Shown: positions 1-7,645, counted from the first letter of the stretch. The stretch: DNA of 64,000 nt from Salinimicrobium tongyeongense (GCF_026109735.1 NZ_CP069620.1:2108001-2172000); one strand, 5' to 3'. A program made the numbers and translations. The notes: generated by a model from the letters alone, not told the origin.

Positions 1-157
1 CCATGTACACATACATGAGGGCGGTACGCGAAAAAAAGAAATCACTTTCCGCAGAGATGACCGTGATCTTTTTATCGGAAATTCTTCTTATGTGCCGTGC
101 AGCAGTGATCCCGGCAATGCCGTTTCCAATGATCACCACATGTTCGGGAGTAGACAT
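1..157 (-). CDS. FAD/NAD(P)-dependent oxidoreductase, N-terminal fragment (runs off window)
   Basis: The minus strand is open from an ATG at 157 to the window edge, giving about 52 residues. They begin MSTPEHVVIIGNGIAGITAA, a beta-strand followed by a GxGxxG dinucleotide-binding turn, as at the N-terminus of NADH dehydrogenase-like and nitrite-reductase-like flavoproteins that bind FAD. The start codon overlaps the stop codon of the preceding phosphorylase gene (TAATG), so translation is probably coupled and this is the next gene of the same operon. Substrate and full length cannot be judged from this fragment. FAD/NAD oxidoreductases are, as I recall, common companions of arsenosugar genes in Bacteroidota; a role there is inference. 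Confidence 0.75.
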   Translation of the reverse strand, partial: MSTPEHVVIIGNGIAGITAARHIRRISDKKITVISAESDFFFSRTALMYVYM

Positions 158-987
158 TATTCCGCAGGTTTTAGTTCTATCCGCTTGATGAGTTCTCTAA
201 AGAGCGTGATCATTTGCGGCTCGGCTTTTCCCGCAGTTTCTATAATATCCTGAATATTTACAGGTTTAAGATCGTCCGGATTCCCTTCATCTGTCAATAC
301 TGAAACTGCAGCAATTGGGATCTTCAAATGATTTGCCACGATCACCTCGGGCACTGTACTCATGCCAACAGCATCGGCCCCAATGGTGCGCAGGTAACGA
401 TATTCGGCCCGGGTTTCGAGCTGAGGCCCTACCACTGCAGCGTAAACGCCTTTGTGCAGTGGAAAGCCGTTTTCTTTGGCAATTTCCTGCATAATCCGGC
501 CGCTTTGCTGGTCGTAAGGCGCACTCATATCTGTAAAGCGGGTGCCCAGTTGCTCCACGCCTCTAAATGCCAGCGGGGAACCGCCCTGAAGGTTGATATG
601 GTCGTCGATAAGCATGATGTCCCCCTTTTTAAAATCGGGGTTAACAGAGCCGGCGGCGTTCGAGATGAGCAGCTTCTTTATGCCAAGCCGTTTCATCACC
701 CTTACCGGAAATGTCACGTCCCAAAGGGAGTAACCTTCGTAAATGTGGAAACGCCCCTGCATCACCACCACTTTTTTATCGTCGAGCTTTCCAAAAATGA
801 GCTTCCCTTTGTGGAATTCCACGGTTGCTGTTGGGAAGCCGGGAATGTGGTTGTAACTGACTTCTGAAATTATTTCCAGTTCATCAATTAACTTACCCAA
901 TCCTGTGCCCAGTATGATCCCTATTTCGGGTTTATCGAAGCCCCTGGCCTCAAGAAATTCTGTAGTGTGTTCTAAATCTTTGAGCAT
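157..987 (-). CDS. punA: Purine nucleoside phosphorylase (trimeric class), in arsenosugar-type operon
   Basis: The 276-residue protein has the length and motifs of trimeric purine nucleoside phosphorylase: phosphate loop GTGLG near residue 27, QGRFHIYEGY near 77, NAAG at 110-113, GPQLETRAE at 187-195 (base-binding Glu191) and MSTVPEVIVA near 209. It splits purine nucleosides with phosphate to free base and (deoxy)ribose 1-phosphate. The stretch from MSTVPE aligns without gaps to human PNP and puts Asp233 where the human enzyme has Asn243, a residue that steers base choice; Asp there is associated with adenosine use. The gene lies 10 bp after msrB and overlaps the following oxidoreductase by one base. 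It may act on the adenosine-type product of ArsS (inference), or simply in purine salvage. Confidence 0.92.
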   Translation of the reverse strand: MLKDLEHTTEFLEARGFDKPEIGIILGTGLGKLIDELEIISEVSYNHIPGFPTATVEFHKGKLIFGKLDDKKVVVMQGRFHIYEGYSLWDVTFPVRVMKRLGIKKLLISNAAGSVNPDFKKGDIMLIDDHINLQGGSPLAFRGVEQLGTRFTDMSAPYDQQSGRIMQEIAKENGFPLHKGVYAAVVGPQLETRAEYRYLRTIGADAVGMSTVPEVIVANHLKIPIAAVSVLTDEGNPDDLKPVNIQDIIETAGKAEPQMITLFRELIKRIELKPAE

Positions 988-997
988 TGATGTGTTA

Positions 998-1558
998 TTA
1001 AATATCCATTTGTTTAAAATCGAGCGCCAGTGAATTCAGGCAATGCCGTTCTTCTGTTGGCACTCCCTCGTAAGGAAAGATGTGCCCCAGGTGAGAGCCG
1101 CACTGGGCGCACACCACTTCTACCCGCTCCATTCCGTAGCGCCGGTCCACCTTTCGTTTCACGAGCTTTGGGTCTATGGGCGCATAGAAGCTGGGCCAGC
1201 CTGTGCCCGAATCAAATTTGGTGTTAGAGCTGTACAGCGGTAAACTGCAGCCGCCACAGTAGTAAATTCCTTCTTTCTTGTTGTTGTAATAAGCGTTGCG
1301 AAATGCCGGTTCTGTGCCTGCCTCCCGTAAAATGTGGTATTCTTCGGAAGAAAGCAGCTGTTTCCATTCGGCTTTAGATCGGGTGATATTTCCCACCTCA
1401 ATGGTATCGGCCTTAACCGAATCATACTTTTGGGTCTGCACAGGCACTTCTTCCACCTGCGTCATAAGGTTTGCTCCCTGTTCGGTTTTCTTTTTGTCGT
1501 TACACGCCAGGGTCAATGCCGCTGCAATTAAAAAACTTAAAATCTTCATCTTCTTCAT
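998..1558 (-). CDS. msrB: Peptide methionine-R-sulfoxide reductase MsrB, lipoprotein form
   Basis: This 186-residue protein reduces methionine-R-sulfoxide in proteins. The N-terminus is a lipoprotein signal (MKKMKILSFLIAAALTLAC, lipid-anchor Cys19), so it should act in the periplasm or on the outer membrane. The MsrB domain begins near residue 60. Zinc-binding pairs are C101/C104 (YYCGGC) and C150/C153 (VVCAQC), the GTGWPSF motif is at 118-124, and the catalytic cysteine is Cys173 in RHCLNSLAL. It is 10 bp from the gene on each side, inside the arsenosugar-type operon. Its presence there may reflect oxidative damage linked to arsenic chemistry, or plain co-transcription. Confidence 0.93.
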   Translation of the reverse strand: MKKMKILSFLIAAALTLACNDKKKTEQGANLMTQVEEVPVQTQKYDSVKADTIEVGNITRSKAEWKQLLSSEEYHILREAGTEPAFRNAYYNNKKEGIYYCGGCSLPLYSSNTKFDSGTGWPSFYAPIDPKLVKRKVDRRYGMERVEVVCAQCGSHLGHIFPYEGVPTEERHCLNSLALDFKQMDI

Positions 1559-1568
1559 AACATGGTTT

Positions 1569-2183
1569 TTAATTAATCAGTTCCATAAGCTGCGGGTGGC
1601 CGCGCATATCTTCAAAAGTATCAATATCGTTGCGCACCGGCAACAGCTTTAGCTTTTCCTGTTCCAGGTCGCCCAGGGTTTGTTCGAGTACACTGCTCGT
1701 GCTCCAGTTTTTATTTCTGAAGAGGCGCGGCGTGGGTGCGGTCATACCCAGCAGGAAATAGCCCCCATCTTGTGCCGGGCCCACAACATACTGGTGTTCA
1801 TGAAGTGCCAAAAATGCCATTTTCAGGTCTTCTTTTGTAAGCTCAAAAAGATCGCTTCCAATGATGACCACTTTTTTAAATCCGGCTTTAAATGCTTCGG
1901 AAAAAGCCTGCTCCATACGCTGCCCCAGGTCTTCCCCCTGCTGAAGTTTTTTTCTGAAAAGATCCTTTTCCCATATATCATCCTCCGGAAGTGCTTCAGA
2001 ATAATACACCCATTTTTCTGCCCCAAGATGCTTTGTAACCTCTACCGTATGCTTAAGGAGGTACTTGTACACCTTTAAGGCTGCCTGGTCTCCTATGCTT
2101 TGCGCCAAACGCTTTTTGACCTTGCCTTTTTCCGGGTTTCGTGTAAAAATGAGGAGCAATTCATCGGTTTTATTTTTTGTCAT
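1569..2183 (-). CDS. TIGR04282/DUF2064 family glycosyltransferase, arsenosugar-associated
   Basis: The 204-residue protein has a nucleotide-sugar transferase fold: an N-terminal LLIFTRNPEKGKVKKRL segment (phosphate/NDP-binding region), IIGSDLFEL near residue 108 and GPAQDGGYFLLG near 136. These are the marks of the DUF2064/TIGR04282 family, whose members often sit beside arsS and are proposed to build the glycosyl part of arsenosugars. The gene starts 4 bp after arsS and is followed 10 bp later by msrB, all on the minus strand. Codons at 1806-1828 coincide with a degenerate copy of the dispersed palindrome, yet the protein aligns there without an obvious insertion. Confidence 0.88.
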   Translation of the reverse strand: MTKNKTDELLLIFTRNPEKGKVKKRLAQSIGDQAALKVYKYLLKHTVEVTKHLGAEKWVYYSEALPEDDIWEKDLFRKKLQQGEDLGQRMEQAFSEAFKAGFKKVVIIGSDLFELTKEDLKMAFLALHEHQYVVGPAQDGGYFLLGMTAPTPRLFRNKNWSTSSVLEQTLGDLEQEKLKLLPVRNDIDTFEDMRGHPQLMELIN

Positions 2184-2187
2184 AATA

Positions 2188-3243
2188 TCAGGTTACGCTG
2201 CCCTGGCAACTGCTTCCTGCCCCTGCCGTGCAGCCATAACAGTGTTGGGAAATGCAAATCTCTCTTTCCTGAAGCATTTCAGGGTCAAAATCTTTTAAAT
2301 GCTGCACTTTGGAGTTGACCTTTAACCCCAGCATCTGGTTAAAATCACAGTCGTACAGCCAGCCGTCCCAGCTTACAGAAAGGGTGTTTTTGCACATCAC
2401 ATTTTCTACGGCAGCGGGATTATAAGCTTCAACCAGCGCAGTCATGTAATCTTCATAGTTTTCTGAAGCTATAAGGTACTCCAAAAACCGGCTTATTGGA
2501 AGGTTGGTAATGCAAAAAAGCTGATTGAAGTCTATGTCAAAATCGGCTTTTAAGGCCCTTTTAAAATCCCGCTCCAGCGCTTCCTGGCTGGCCGGCAAAA
2601 ATGCCCCTGCTGGATTGTAGACCAGGTCGAGTTTTAGTCCGCTGCCTTCTCTCCCGTACCCCACGGCATTCAACATTTTTAAAGCCTGAATGGATTTATC
2701 GAAAACTCCGCTGCCACGCTGCCGGTCGGTTTTTTCTTTTTTGTAGAACGGAAGCGACGAGACCACATGCACATTGTGCTTCTTAAAGAACTCCGGTAGA
2801 TCATGATACTTTTTATTGGCCACGATTATTGTGAGGTTCGAGCGAACTATAAAATCCTTTATTCCTGCTTTTGAAGCTTCCTCTACAAACCACCTGAAGT
2901 CTGGGTTCATCTCGGGTGCGCCGCCGGTAAGGTCTAAGGTATGTGCGCCCGATTCCCTAATCACGTTTAGGCAGAGCTGCATGGTCTCGCGGGTCATGAT
3001 CTCCTTGCGATCGGGGCCTGCATCTACGTGGCAGTGCGAACACACCTGGTTGCACATATACCCAAGGTTGAGTTGCAGGATCTCCAGCTTTTTGGGCTTA
3101 AGCGGATATGCGCCTTTCTCGCCCACTTTATCTCTGAAAAAAGGAAGTTCCCCTTCTCCAAAGATCCCGTTGCTAAGGTATTTTAGTTGTTCCTGGGGGT
3201 TGGAGAGGTTGCTTTTTCGGGATTTTAGAGATTTTGTGGGCAT
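2188..3243 (-). CDS. arsS: Arsenosugar biosynthesis radical SAM protein ArsS
   Basis: The 351-residue protein is a radical SAM enzyme with the cluster motif CNQVCSHC (Cys64, Cys68, Cys71) in an N-terminal barrel (LNLGYMCNQVCSHCHVDAG, then LDLTGGAPEMNP). The C-terminal Cys-rich domain (DUF3641) ends CYGCTAGAGSSC (Cys335, Cys338, Cys346), probably holding an auxiliary cluster. ArsS joins a 5'-deoxyadenosyl group from SAM to trivalent dimethylarsenic, making a dimethylarsinoyl nucleoside that leads to arsenosugars. The gene heads a tight run ArsS, DUF2064, MsrB, PNP, oxidoreductase. The methyltransferase ArsM, needed for the substrate, is not in this window and could lie beyond position 1. Confidence 0.95.
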   Translation of the reverse strand: MPTKSLKSRKSNLSNPQEQLKYLSNGIFGEGELPFFRDKVGEKGAYPLKPKKLEILQLNLGYMCNQVCSHCHVDAGPDRKEIMTRETMQLCLNVIRESGAHTLDLTGGAPEMNPDFRWFVEEASKAGIKDFIVRSNLTIIVANKKYHDLPEFFKKHNVHVVSSLPFYKKEKTDRQRGSGVFDKSIQALKMLNAVGYGREGSGLKLDLVYNPAGAFLPASQEALERDFKRALKADFDIDFNQLFCITNLPISRFLEYLIASENYEDYMTALVEAYNPAAVENVMCKNTLSVSWDGWLYDCDFNQMLGLKVNSKVQHLKDFDPEMLQEREICISQHCYGCTAGAGSSCQGSVT

Positions 3244-3272
3244 CTGTTAGTGGTGGTTATAGTGACTGCTGG

Positions 3273-3393
3273 GCCGTTGCGCGCAACGGCTTTACTTTGG
3301 ATGTTGGTCCTGTGGAGACCCTTGGTATCTCAGCTCGGAGCCGTTGCGTGCTTTGGAGCCGTTGCGTGCAACGGTTTTACGAGCTGAGATCCC
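3273..3393. repeat. Nested inverted repeats between arsS and the AhpD-like gene
   Basis: The 172-bp gap holds a perfect 18-bp palindrome at 3273-3290 (GCCGTTGCG and its complement), a near copy at 3358-3375 and a half copy around 3339-3350. It also holds a separate 14-bp inverted pair at 3324-3337 (GGTATCTCAGCTCG) and 3380-3393. The outer arms could fold around the GCCGTTGCG elements into a large hairpin. No open frame covers it. It could be a processing or attenuation structure between the first gene and arsS, or a mobile palindromic repeat; neither is established. Confidence 0.75.
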
Positions 3394-3415
3394 GCTTTAC
3401 AGCGGGGTGAGCGAC

Positions 3416-3751
3416 TCACATAGACAGCTTGTTGTACTTGTTCATCATCTGTACGCCGTGCACCAGGGTGGCACCGCCTTTTATGGCTGCGCCAACGTGG
3501 ATGGCTTCCATCATTTCTTCTTTTTCTATTCCGCGTTGTAGGCCGTCTTTGGTATATGCATCAATGCAGTATGGACATTGTACCACATGTGATACGGCAA
3601 GAGCGATAAGCGATTTTTCACGGGCGGTTAGGGCTCCTTCCTCGAACACACTGTTGTAATATTCGAAGAACTTACTTCCCAATTCCTCATCCCACTCCGA
3701 TATACTGCCGAACTTCTTCAGGTCGGCCGGGTCATAATATGTTTTTGACAT
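3416..3751 (-). CDS. Arsenosugar-associated carboxymuconolactone decarboxylase/AhpD-like protein
   Basis: The 111-residue protein is a single CMD/AhpD-fold domain. It has LTAREKSLIALAVSHVVQC followed by CPYCIDAYTK (Cys59 and Cys62 as a CxxC redox pair, His55 upstream) and a C-terminal GAAIKGGATLVHG helix. It matches the small peroxidase-like family found next to arsS genes. It probably uses the cysteine pair in thiol redox or peroxide chemistry, but its real substrate is unknown. It lies 172 bp upstream of arsS on the same strand and is separated from it by inverted repeats, so it may be the first gene of the operon or a separate unit. Confidence 0.88.
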   Translation of the reverse strand: MSKTYYDPADLKKFGSISEWDEELGSKFFEYYNSVFEEGALTAREKSLIALAVSHVVQCPYCIDAYTKDGLQRGIEKEEMMEAIHVGAAIKGGATLVHGVQMMNKYNKLSM

Positions 3752-3816
3752 GATCTCGTTTTTGAGCCCTAAGATAGGAAGTGTGGGGAAAAGAGCACTT
3801 AAACCTTCAGGAAATA

Positions 3817-3840
3817 AGGTGTCAAAAATGGCTTTTTTGA
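3817..3840. repeat. Dispersed palindrome copy (CAAAAATG type)
   Basis: Reads AGGTGTCAAAAATGG followed by CTTTTTTGA: a full left half-site and a slightly decayed right half. It sits in the 92-bp gap before the 62-residue protein gene and ends three bases before that gene's stop codon. Confidence 0.7.
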
Positions 3841-3843
3841 ACC

Positions 3844-4032
3844 CTAGGCAAAGACATCAGAGAAAAACAGCAGGCCCAGCACCACAATAGCAATGATCAC
3901 AATAATGGCGATCATTCCCAGGCTGCCGCCAGATTTCTCTTCGGTTGACTGATTGACATGGTACTTTTTGTCAGTTTTCTTATTCTCTACGGGCGTAGAT
4001 TTTTTATTCTCCTTGCGATCGTTAGTTTCCAT
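3844..4032 (-). CDS. Small single-pass membrane protein, unknown function
   Basis: The 62-residue product has a strongly charged N-terminal half (METNDRKENKKSTPVENKKT, many Lys and Glu) followed by a hydrophobic helix at about residues 38-58 (LGMIAIIVIIAIVVLGLLFF). The likely topology is a C-terminal tail anchor with the charged part in the cytoplasm. I do not recognise a family. It stands between two unrelated minus-strand genes with about 100 bp on each side, so it is probably monocistronic. The contrast between hydrophilic and hydrophobic halves makes a chance frame unlikely. Confidence 0.65.
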   Translation of the reverse strand: METNDRKENKKSTPVENKKTDKKYHVNQSTEEKSGGSLGMIAIIVIIAIVVLGLLFFSDVFA

Positions 4033-4133
4033 GATAAAAGCTTTAAAACTTTAAGGTACAAAATTGCCTTTAGAAACTTCTGCTTCTATATTTGTGCAGG
4101 GGCACAATTAAGAAAAGTTTAGAGGTTTAAGCT

Positions 4134-5027
4134 TTAGTAAAGCTTTTTCCAGTCAATTTGCTGAAGGATCTCTTCCAGCTCTTTTTTGGGAATATCCAGC
4201 GGCGTGGCGGGCAGTTTATCTCCTTCTCCCGGGCTAAGCGGGTACCCAAAAATGCGCATTAGCGGCCCGGCTTTTATTGCAGCTTTTTCAAGCCTGTCTA
4301 TGCTTAACTGCTTTACCCACTTTCGGCTTTTGCCTTTATGAAGATGTCGCGGATTATCTTCTTTCATGCTGGAAAAGCTCACTTCTGAAGCAACTGCCTT
4401 CTTTTCATTCTCTTCAAGCTGAAGGCCGAGATACTTCAGCAAAGAATCGTATTCCTTCGGAAAGGATTTCAGCAGGTTTTCGTAAAAAACAAAATGCAGA
4501 TCGAGCTCTTTTGAATGCAGCAGGTAATTTCCGTAGAACCAGACCCATTGCTCCAGGAGGCGTTCATATTCCGCAGAAAAAAAATCTTCCACCGACTCAT
4601 AAGGCGAAGGGTAATGCTTCTGCATGTAAGGCGTAAAGGCAAATTTAGCGGCCGAAAGCGCAGTATCCCGCGGATCTCTTACCATGCAGACTTTCCTGTC
4701 AAAAAGGGCAAAAACGGTGGCAGTTTTCTGGCACCAGGTAGAATGCGTCCAGGCCAGGCTGGCTTTTTGGGAATAGGCCTGCAGGTTGGGTACAGGCTCT
4801 TTGAGCAGGGAACTTACCCTAAAGAACACGCCTTTATCTTCAATGTCGAGCATATCGGTTCCTGCCTGGTCTTCAAAACTCAGCTTTTCCTGCTTTAACC
4901 TGGCATATTCGGGCCGGGATTTTATAAAATAGGAGATTTCTTCACCTGTCTTTTCAAGGCTTTTCTTTAAAATGGTATTTAGCCAAAAGCTACCCGATTT
5001 TGGGGCACTAACCTGTAGAATGTTCAT
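4134..5027 (-). CDS. Sulfotransferase-domain protein
   Basis: The 297-residue protein resembles cytosolic sulfotransferases that move sulfate from PAPS to a hydroxyl or amine acceptor. The N-terminal VSAPKSGSFWLNTIL matches the 5'-phosphosulfate loop (PKSGTxW type, Lys10 and Ser11). VCMVRDPRDTALS near residue 113 matches the 3'-phosphate-binding motif (RDPRD, with a downstream Ser), and a C-terminal KGKSRKWVKQL resembles the RKGxxGDW-like region. No PAPS synthesis genes or obvious acceptor pathway lie nearby, so the substrate (polysaccharide, lipid or small molecule) cannot be assigned. The gene stands alone. Confidence 0.85.
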   Translation of the reverse strand: MNILQVSAPKSGSFWLNTILKKSLEKTGEEISYFIKSRPEYARLKQEKLSFEDQAGTDMLDIEDKGVFFRVSSLLKEPVPNLQAYSQKASLAWTHSTWCQKTATVFALFDRKVCMVRDPRDTALSAAKFAFTPYMQKHYPSPYESVEDFFSAEYERLLEQWVWFYGNYLLHSKELDLHFVFYENLLKSFPKEYDSLLKYLGLQLEENEKKAVASEVSFSSMKEDNPRHLHKGKSRKWVKQLSIDRLEKAAIKAGPLMRIFGYPLSPGEGDKLPATPLDIPKKELEEILQQIDWKKLY

Positions 5028-5156
5028 TTTTCTGCTTTTTAGCCCAGAAGTTATAAAATTTAGAGGAAACCTTCCTGTCTTTCTTCTTAAGTTTACGGTT
5101 TCGAAACTATGCTGGCATGGTACTTGAACAAACCCCCGGCAAATAAAACTTTTATT

Positions 5157-5633
5157 ATGATTAAAGTAAACAAACTGGCAGGAGCATTAATGTTCTTTTT
5201 GATAATGGGCAGCACGGCGGCTTTTGCACAGGAGCAACAGGCGCCGGCACAGCAGGAACAATCGGCTGAAGTGAGCGATGCCGAATTGACCAAATTTGTA
5301 CAGGCGCTGCAGGGCGTACAACAGGTGGCGATGGAAGCACAACAAAAAATGATGCAGCTGGTGCAGGACGAAGGCATGGATTTCGCCCGTTTCAACGAGA
5401 TCCACCAGGCTTCGGTAAATCCTGAAGCTGAGGTAGAAGCTACTTCCGAAGAAAAGGAAACTCACAAAAAGATCATTGCCGAATTTGAATCTATGCAGGA
5501 GGGACTTCAGCAACAACTTGAGGAACATATCAAAAAACAGGGGCTTACCATGGAGAGATATGAGCAAATTGCCATGCAGGTTCAAACCGATATGCAACTT
5601 CAGCAGAGAATCCAACAGATGATACAGGGTTAA
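5157..5633 (+). CDS. DUF4168 domain exported protein
   Basis: I start the protein at 5157 (MIKVNKLAGALMFFLIMG), which gives a normal signal peptide ending TAAFAQ. An upstream in-frame ATG at 5109 would add 16 residues lacking signal-peptide character. The mature part is Gln/Glu-rich with two helical blocks: FVQALQGVQQVAMEAQQKM near residue 42, and a C-terminal MERYEQIAMQVQTDMQLQQRI. This paired arrangement is that of DUF4168 proteins, which are exported and of unknown function. The gene is followed by a clear terminator and appears monocistronic. Confidence 0.85.
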   Translation: MIKVNKLAGALMFFLIMGSTAAFAQEQQAPAQQEQSAEVSDAELTKFVQALQGVQQVAMEAQQKMMQLVQDEGMDFARFNEIHQASVNPEAEVEATSEEKETHKKIIAEFESMQEGLQQQLEEHIKKQGLTMERYEQIAMQVQTDMQLQQRIQQMIQG

Positions 5634-5654
5634 ACCTCCACAAAATATTCTTTT

Positions 5655-5683
5655 AAAAAGGCTGTTCTAAACGGCCTTTTTTT
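5655..5683 (+). terminator. Rho-independent terminator after the DUF4168 gene
   Basis: A 10-bp stem (AAAAAGGCTG pairing with CGGCCTTTTT, one T-G pair) with a short loop, followed by a T-run, 21 bp downstream of the stop codon. Confidence 0.85.
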
Positions 5684-5860
5684 GTGCCCAATATTAAGAG
5701 GTTTGTTAGCAGCATCCCAAAAAAGGCTGGTGAGCCTATAAAGTATCGTTAAAAAGTTTTGCTGAAAGTTCTCTTTCTTTAATTTTAAAACACACAAAAT
5801 CAGGCTGATGTGATTTCACTTCTGATTTTTCGATGCTTTTAAAAAGAAAAACTTACCAGT

Positions 5861-7012
5861 ATGCTAGCAATGAATTACCGCGGTCCTTTCAGGATTCGTG
5901 CAGACCGAGACCGCCCTTTCCCCGAAATTGAGCATCCCGAAGATGCTATTGTAAAAGTTACCAGAAGCTGTATTTGTGGCTCAGACCTTCACCTGTATCA
6001 CGGCCTGGTGCCCGATACCCGTGTGGGAACTACTTTTGGCCATGAATTTATAGGAGAAGTGGTAGATGTAGGCGCATCGGTCACTAAAGTGAAGGTGGGT
6101 GACCAGGTGATGGTGCCCTTTAACATTGCCTGTGGGAAATGTGCTTTTTGCAGGCAGGAGATGTATGGGATGTGCCATGAAGCCAATCCGCAGTCTACCG
6201 CTGCCGGGGGGATTTTCGGGTATTCGCACACCACCGGGGGTTACCACGGCGGGCAGGCAGAATATGTGCGGGTTCCTTATGCCAATGTTGGCCCCACGGT
6301 AATTCCAGACTGGATGCACCCCGATGATGCCGTGCTGCTTACCGATGTGGTACCCACAGGATATCAGGCTGCCGAAATGGGAGGAATTCAGGAAGGTGAT
6401 ACGGTGGTGGTTTTTGGTGCAGGCCCCATTGGGATCATGGCAGCAAAATCGGCCTGGCTATTTGGAGCAGGCAGGGTGATCGTGATAGATAAGCTCGATT
6501 ACCGGCTTGAATTTGTAAAGGAATTCGCACAATGCGAGGTGTATAACTTCACGGCACTTGAAGACCCTGTGGTGTTCATTAAAAAAATCACAGATTCCCT
6601 GGGAGCCGATGTTTGTATAGATGCCGTGGGTGCCGAAGCCGCAGGAGATACTATGAACACCATGCTGGGGCGAAAACTCCTCATGCAGGGAGGTTCAACA
6701 ACCGCATTGCACTGGGCAATTAATTCGGTCAAAAAAGGCGGAATTGTTTCTATAGTCGGTGTGTATGGGCCTATAGATGCGCTGGTGCCCATAGGGAATG
6801 TGGTGAACAAGGGCATTACCATCAGGGCGAGCCAGGCTTCGGTAAAAAGGCTGCTGCCAAAAATGATAGAGCACGTAAAATCGGGCGCAATAAAGCCGAA
6901 AGAAATGATCACGCACCGAATCCCGCTGGAAGAGGTGGCCGAGGGTTACCACATTTTCAGCAATAAGCTCGACAATTGTATAAAAACCGTGCTTATCCCG
7001 CCAACAGCATAA
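5861..7012 (+). CDS. Zinc-dependent alcohol dehydrogenase (MDR family, formaldehyde-dehydrogenase-like)
   Basis: The 383-residue protein has all the parts of a zinc medium-chain dehydrogenase. The catalytic zinc site is Cys39 (CICGSDLH) with GHE at 60-62, the structural zinc site is Cys91, Cys94, Cys97 and Cys105, and the NAD(P)-binding fold carries GAGPIG at 186-191. Length and the extended middle segment (LMQGGSTTALHWAINSVKKGG) resemble glutathione-independent formaldehyde/threonine-type dehydrogenases. It oxidises an alcohol or aldehyde with NAD(P); the true substrate is not determined. A second in-frame ATG lies three codons in. The following gene starts 29 bp later and is probably co-transcribed. 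Confidence 0.92.
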   Translation: MLAMNYRGPFRIRADRDRPFPEIEHPEDAIVKVTRSCICGSDLHLYHGLVPDTRVGTTFGHEFIGEVVDVGASVTKVKVGDQVMVPFNIACGKCAFCRQEMYGMCHEANPQSTAAGGIFGYSHTTGGYHGGQAEYVRVPYANVGPTVIPDWMHPDDAVLLTDVVPTGYQAAEMGGIQEGDTVVVFGAGPIGIMAAKSAWLFGAGRVIVIDKLDYRLEFVKEFAQCEVYNFTALEDPVVFIKKITDSLGADVCIDAVGAEAAGDTMNTMLGRKLLMQGGSTTALHWAINSVKKGGIVSIVGVYGPIDALVPIGNVVNKGITIRASQASVKRLLPKMIEHVKSGAIKPKEMITHRIPLEEVAEGYHIFSNKLDNCIKTVLIPPTA

Positions 7013-7041
7013 GCAGTATTTCAAATTTAAAAACAGAATCT

Positions 7042-7563
7042 ATGATCGGAGATCAAACCAAGCCCGAAGACTTTGAGAACGTTGGAGGGGGCGACCACAG
7101 CCATATAAAAGGATGGGGAATAGACCGGGATCCAAAAAACGATCCCACTTACCCCATGAAACATAGAACAGATGAAGAAATTGAAGGTTACACCTGGGAG
7201 CGGCCCGAGCAGCAGCCTGTGAACATCGAGGTGTTGCATTCGGTGGAACGGCCTAATATTCCGGCGGTTTTTGGAACCGCACAACCCCCACAGGGCCTGA
7301 GCGGCGCTTTGCGGCGGTTTGCTTTTAAGTACAGCGAATCGAGCTATGGGCGCTGGCTACCGCTGGTAATGGCCGACAGGCTTGGGGAAATTGAAGGCAT
7401 AGTTGATGACCTCAAAAAAGGCCATATCCCAAACCTTTTCGCCGAGCACGGCTTAAAATCTGAATGGAAGTACAACCGCAAGAAATTTGTGCTAAAATCG
7501 GCAGTTACCGCAGCTGCATTGGCTGGTGTCCTGCTGTTTCTCACGCGCGACAAAAAAGATTAA
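7042..7563 (+). CDS. Conserved hypothetical protein with C-terminal membrane helix
   Basis: The start at 7042 (MIGDQTKPEDF) avoids overlap with the dehydrogenase; an upstream ATG at 6976 lies inside that gene. The product is 173 residues: a hydrophilic, Pro- and Gly-rich N-terminal half (HIKGWGIDRDPKNDPTYPMK), a middle segment SSYGRWLPLVMADRLGEIE, and a C-terminal hydrophobic helix at about 152-167 (AVTAAALAGVLLFLT) with a charged tail. I do not recognise a domain. Close spacing behind the alcohol dehydrogenase suggests one transcript. It may be a membrane-tethered accessory or stress protein, but the sequence gives no mechanism. Confidence 0.75.
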   Translation: MIGDQTKPEDFENVGGGDHSHIKGWGIDRDPKNDPTYPMKHRTDEEIEGYTWERPEQQPVNIEVLHSVERPNIPAVFGTAQPPQGLSGALRRFAFKYSESSYGRWLPLVMADRLGEIEGIVDDLKKGHIPNLFAEHGLKSEWKYNRKKFVLKSAVTAAALAGVLLFLTRDKKD

Positions 7564-7593
7564 GCCGAAGTTTATATTCGGTTAAATGAAAAA

Positions 7594-7635
7594 CACAGGT
7601 GCCAAAAATGCCATTTTTGGCACCTGTGTTTTTTT
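7594..7635. terminator. Bidirectional terminator built from a perfect palindrome copy
   Basis: A 35-bp perfect palindrome at 7594-7628 (arm CACAGGTGCCAAAAATG, single central C) has A-rich sequence on its left and T7 on its right, between two convergent genes. It is the cleanest copy of the dispersed palindrome in the window and should stop transcription from both sides. Confidence 0.85.
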
Positions 7636-7645
7636 ATACAGCATA

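Noticed and set aside
328-867. 179-codon plus-strand frame inside punA
   Set aside because: It lies opposite a fully convincing phosphorylase gene and has no domain-like composition.
1806-1828. Palindrome core in the DUF2064 gene as an insertion
   Set aside because: The protein aligns to family members here without extra residues, so the match may be coincidental or codon-driven; kept only as part of the motif count.
5109-5156. N-terminal extension of DUF4168 protein
   Set aside because: The extension lacks signal-peptide character, while the ATG at 5157 gives a clean signal peptide.
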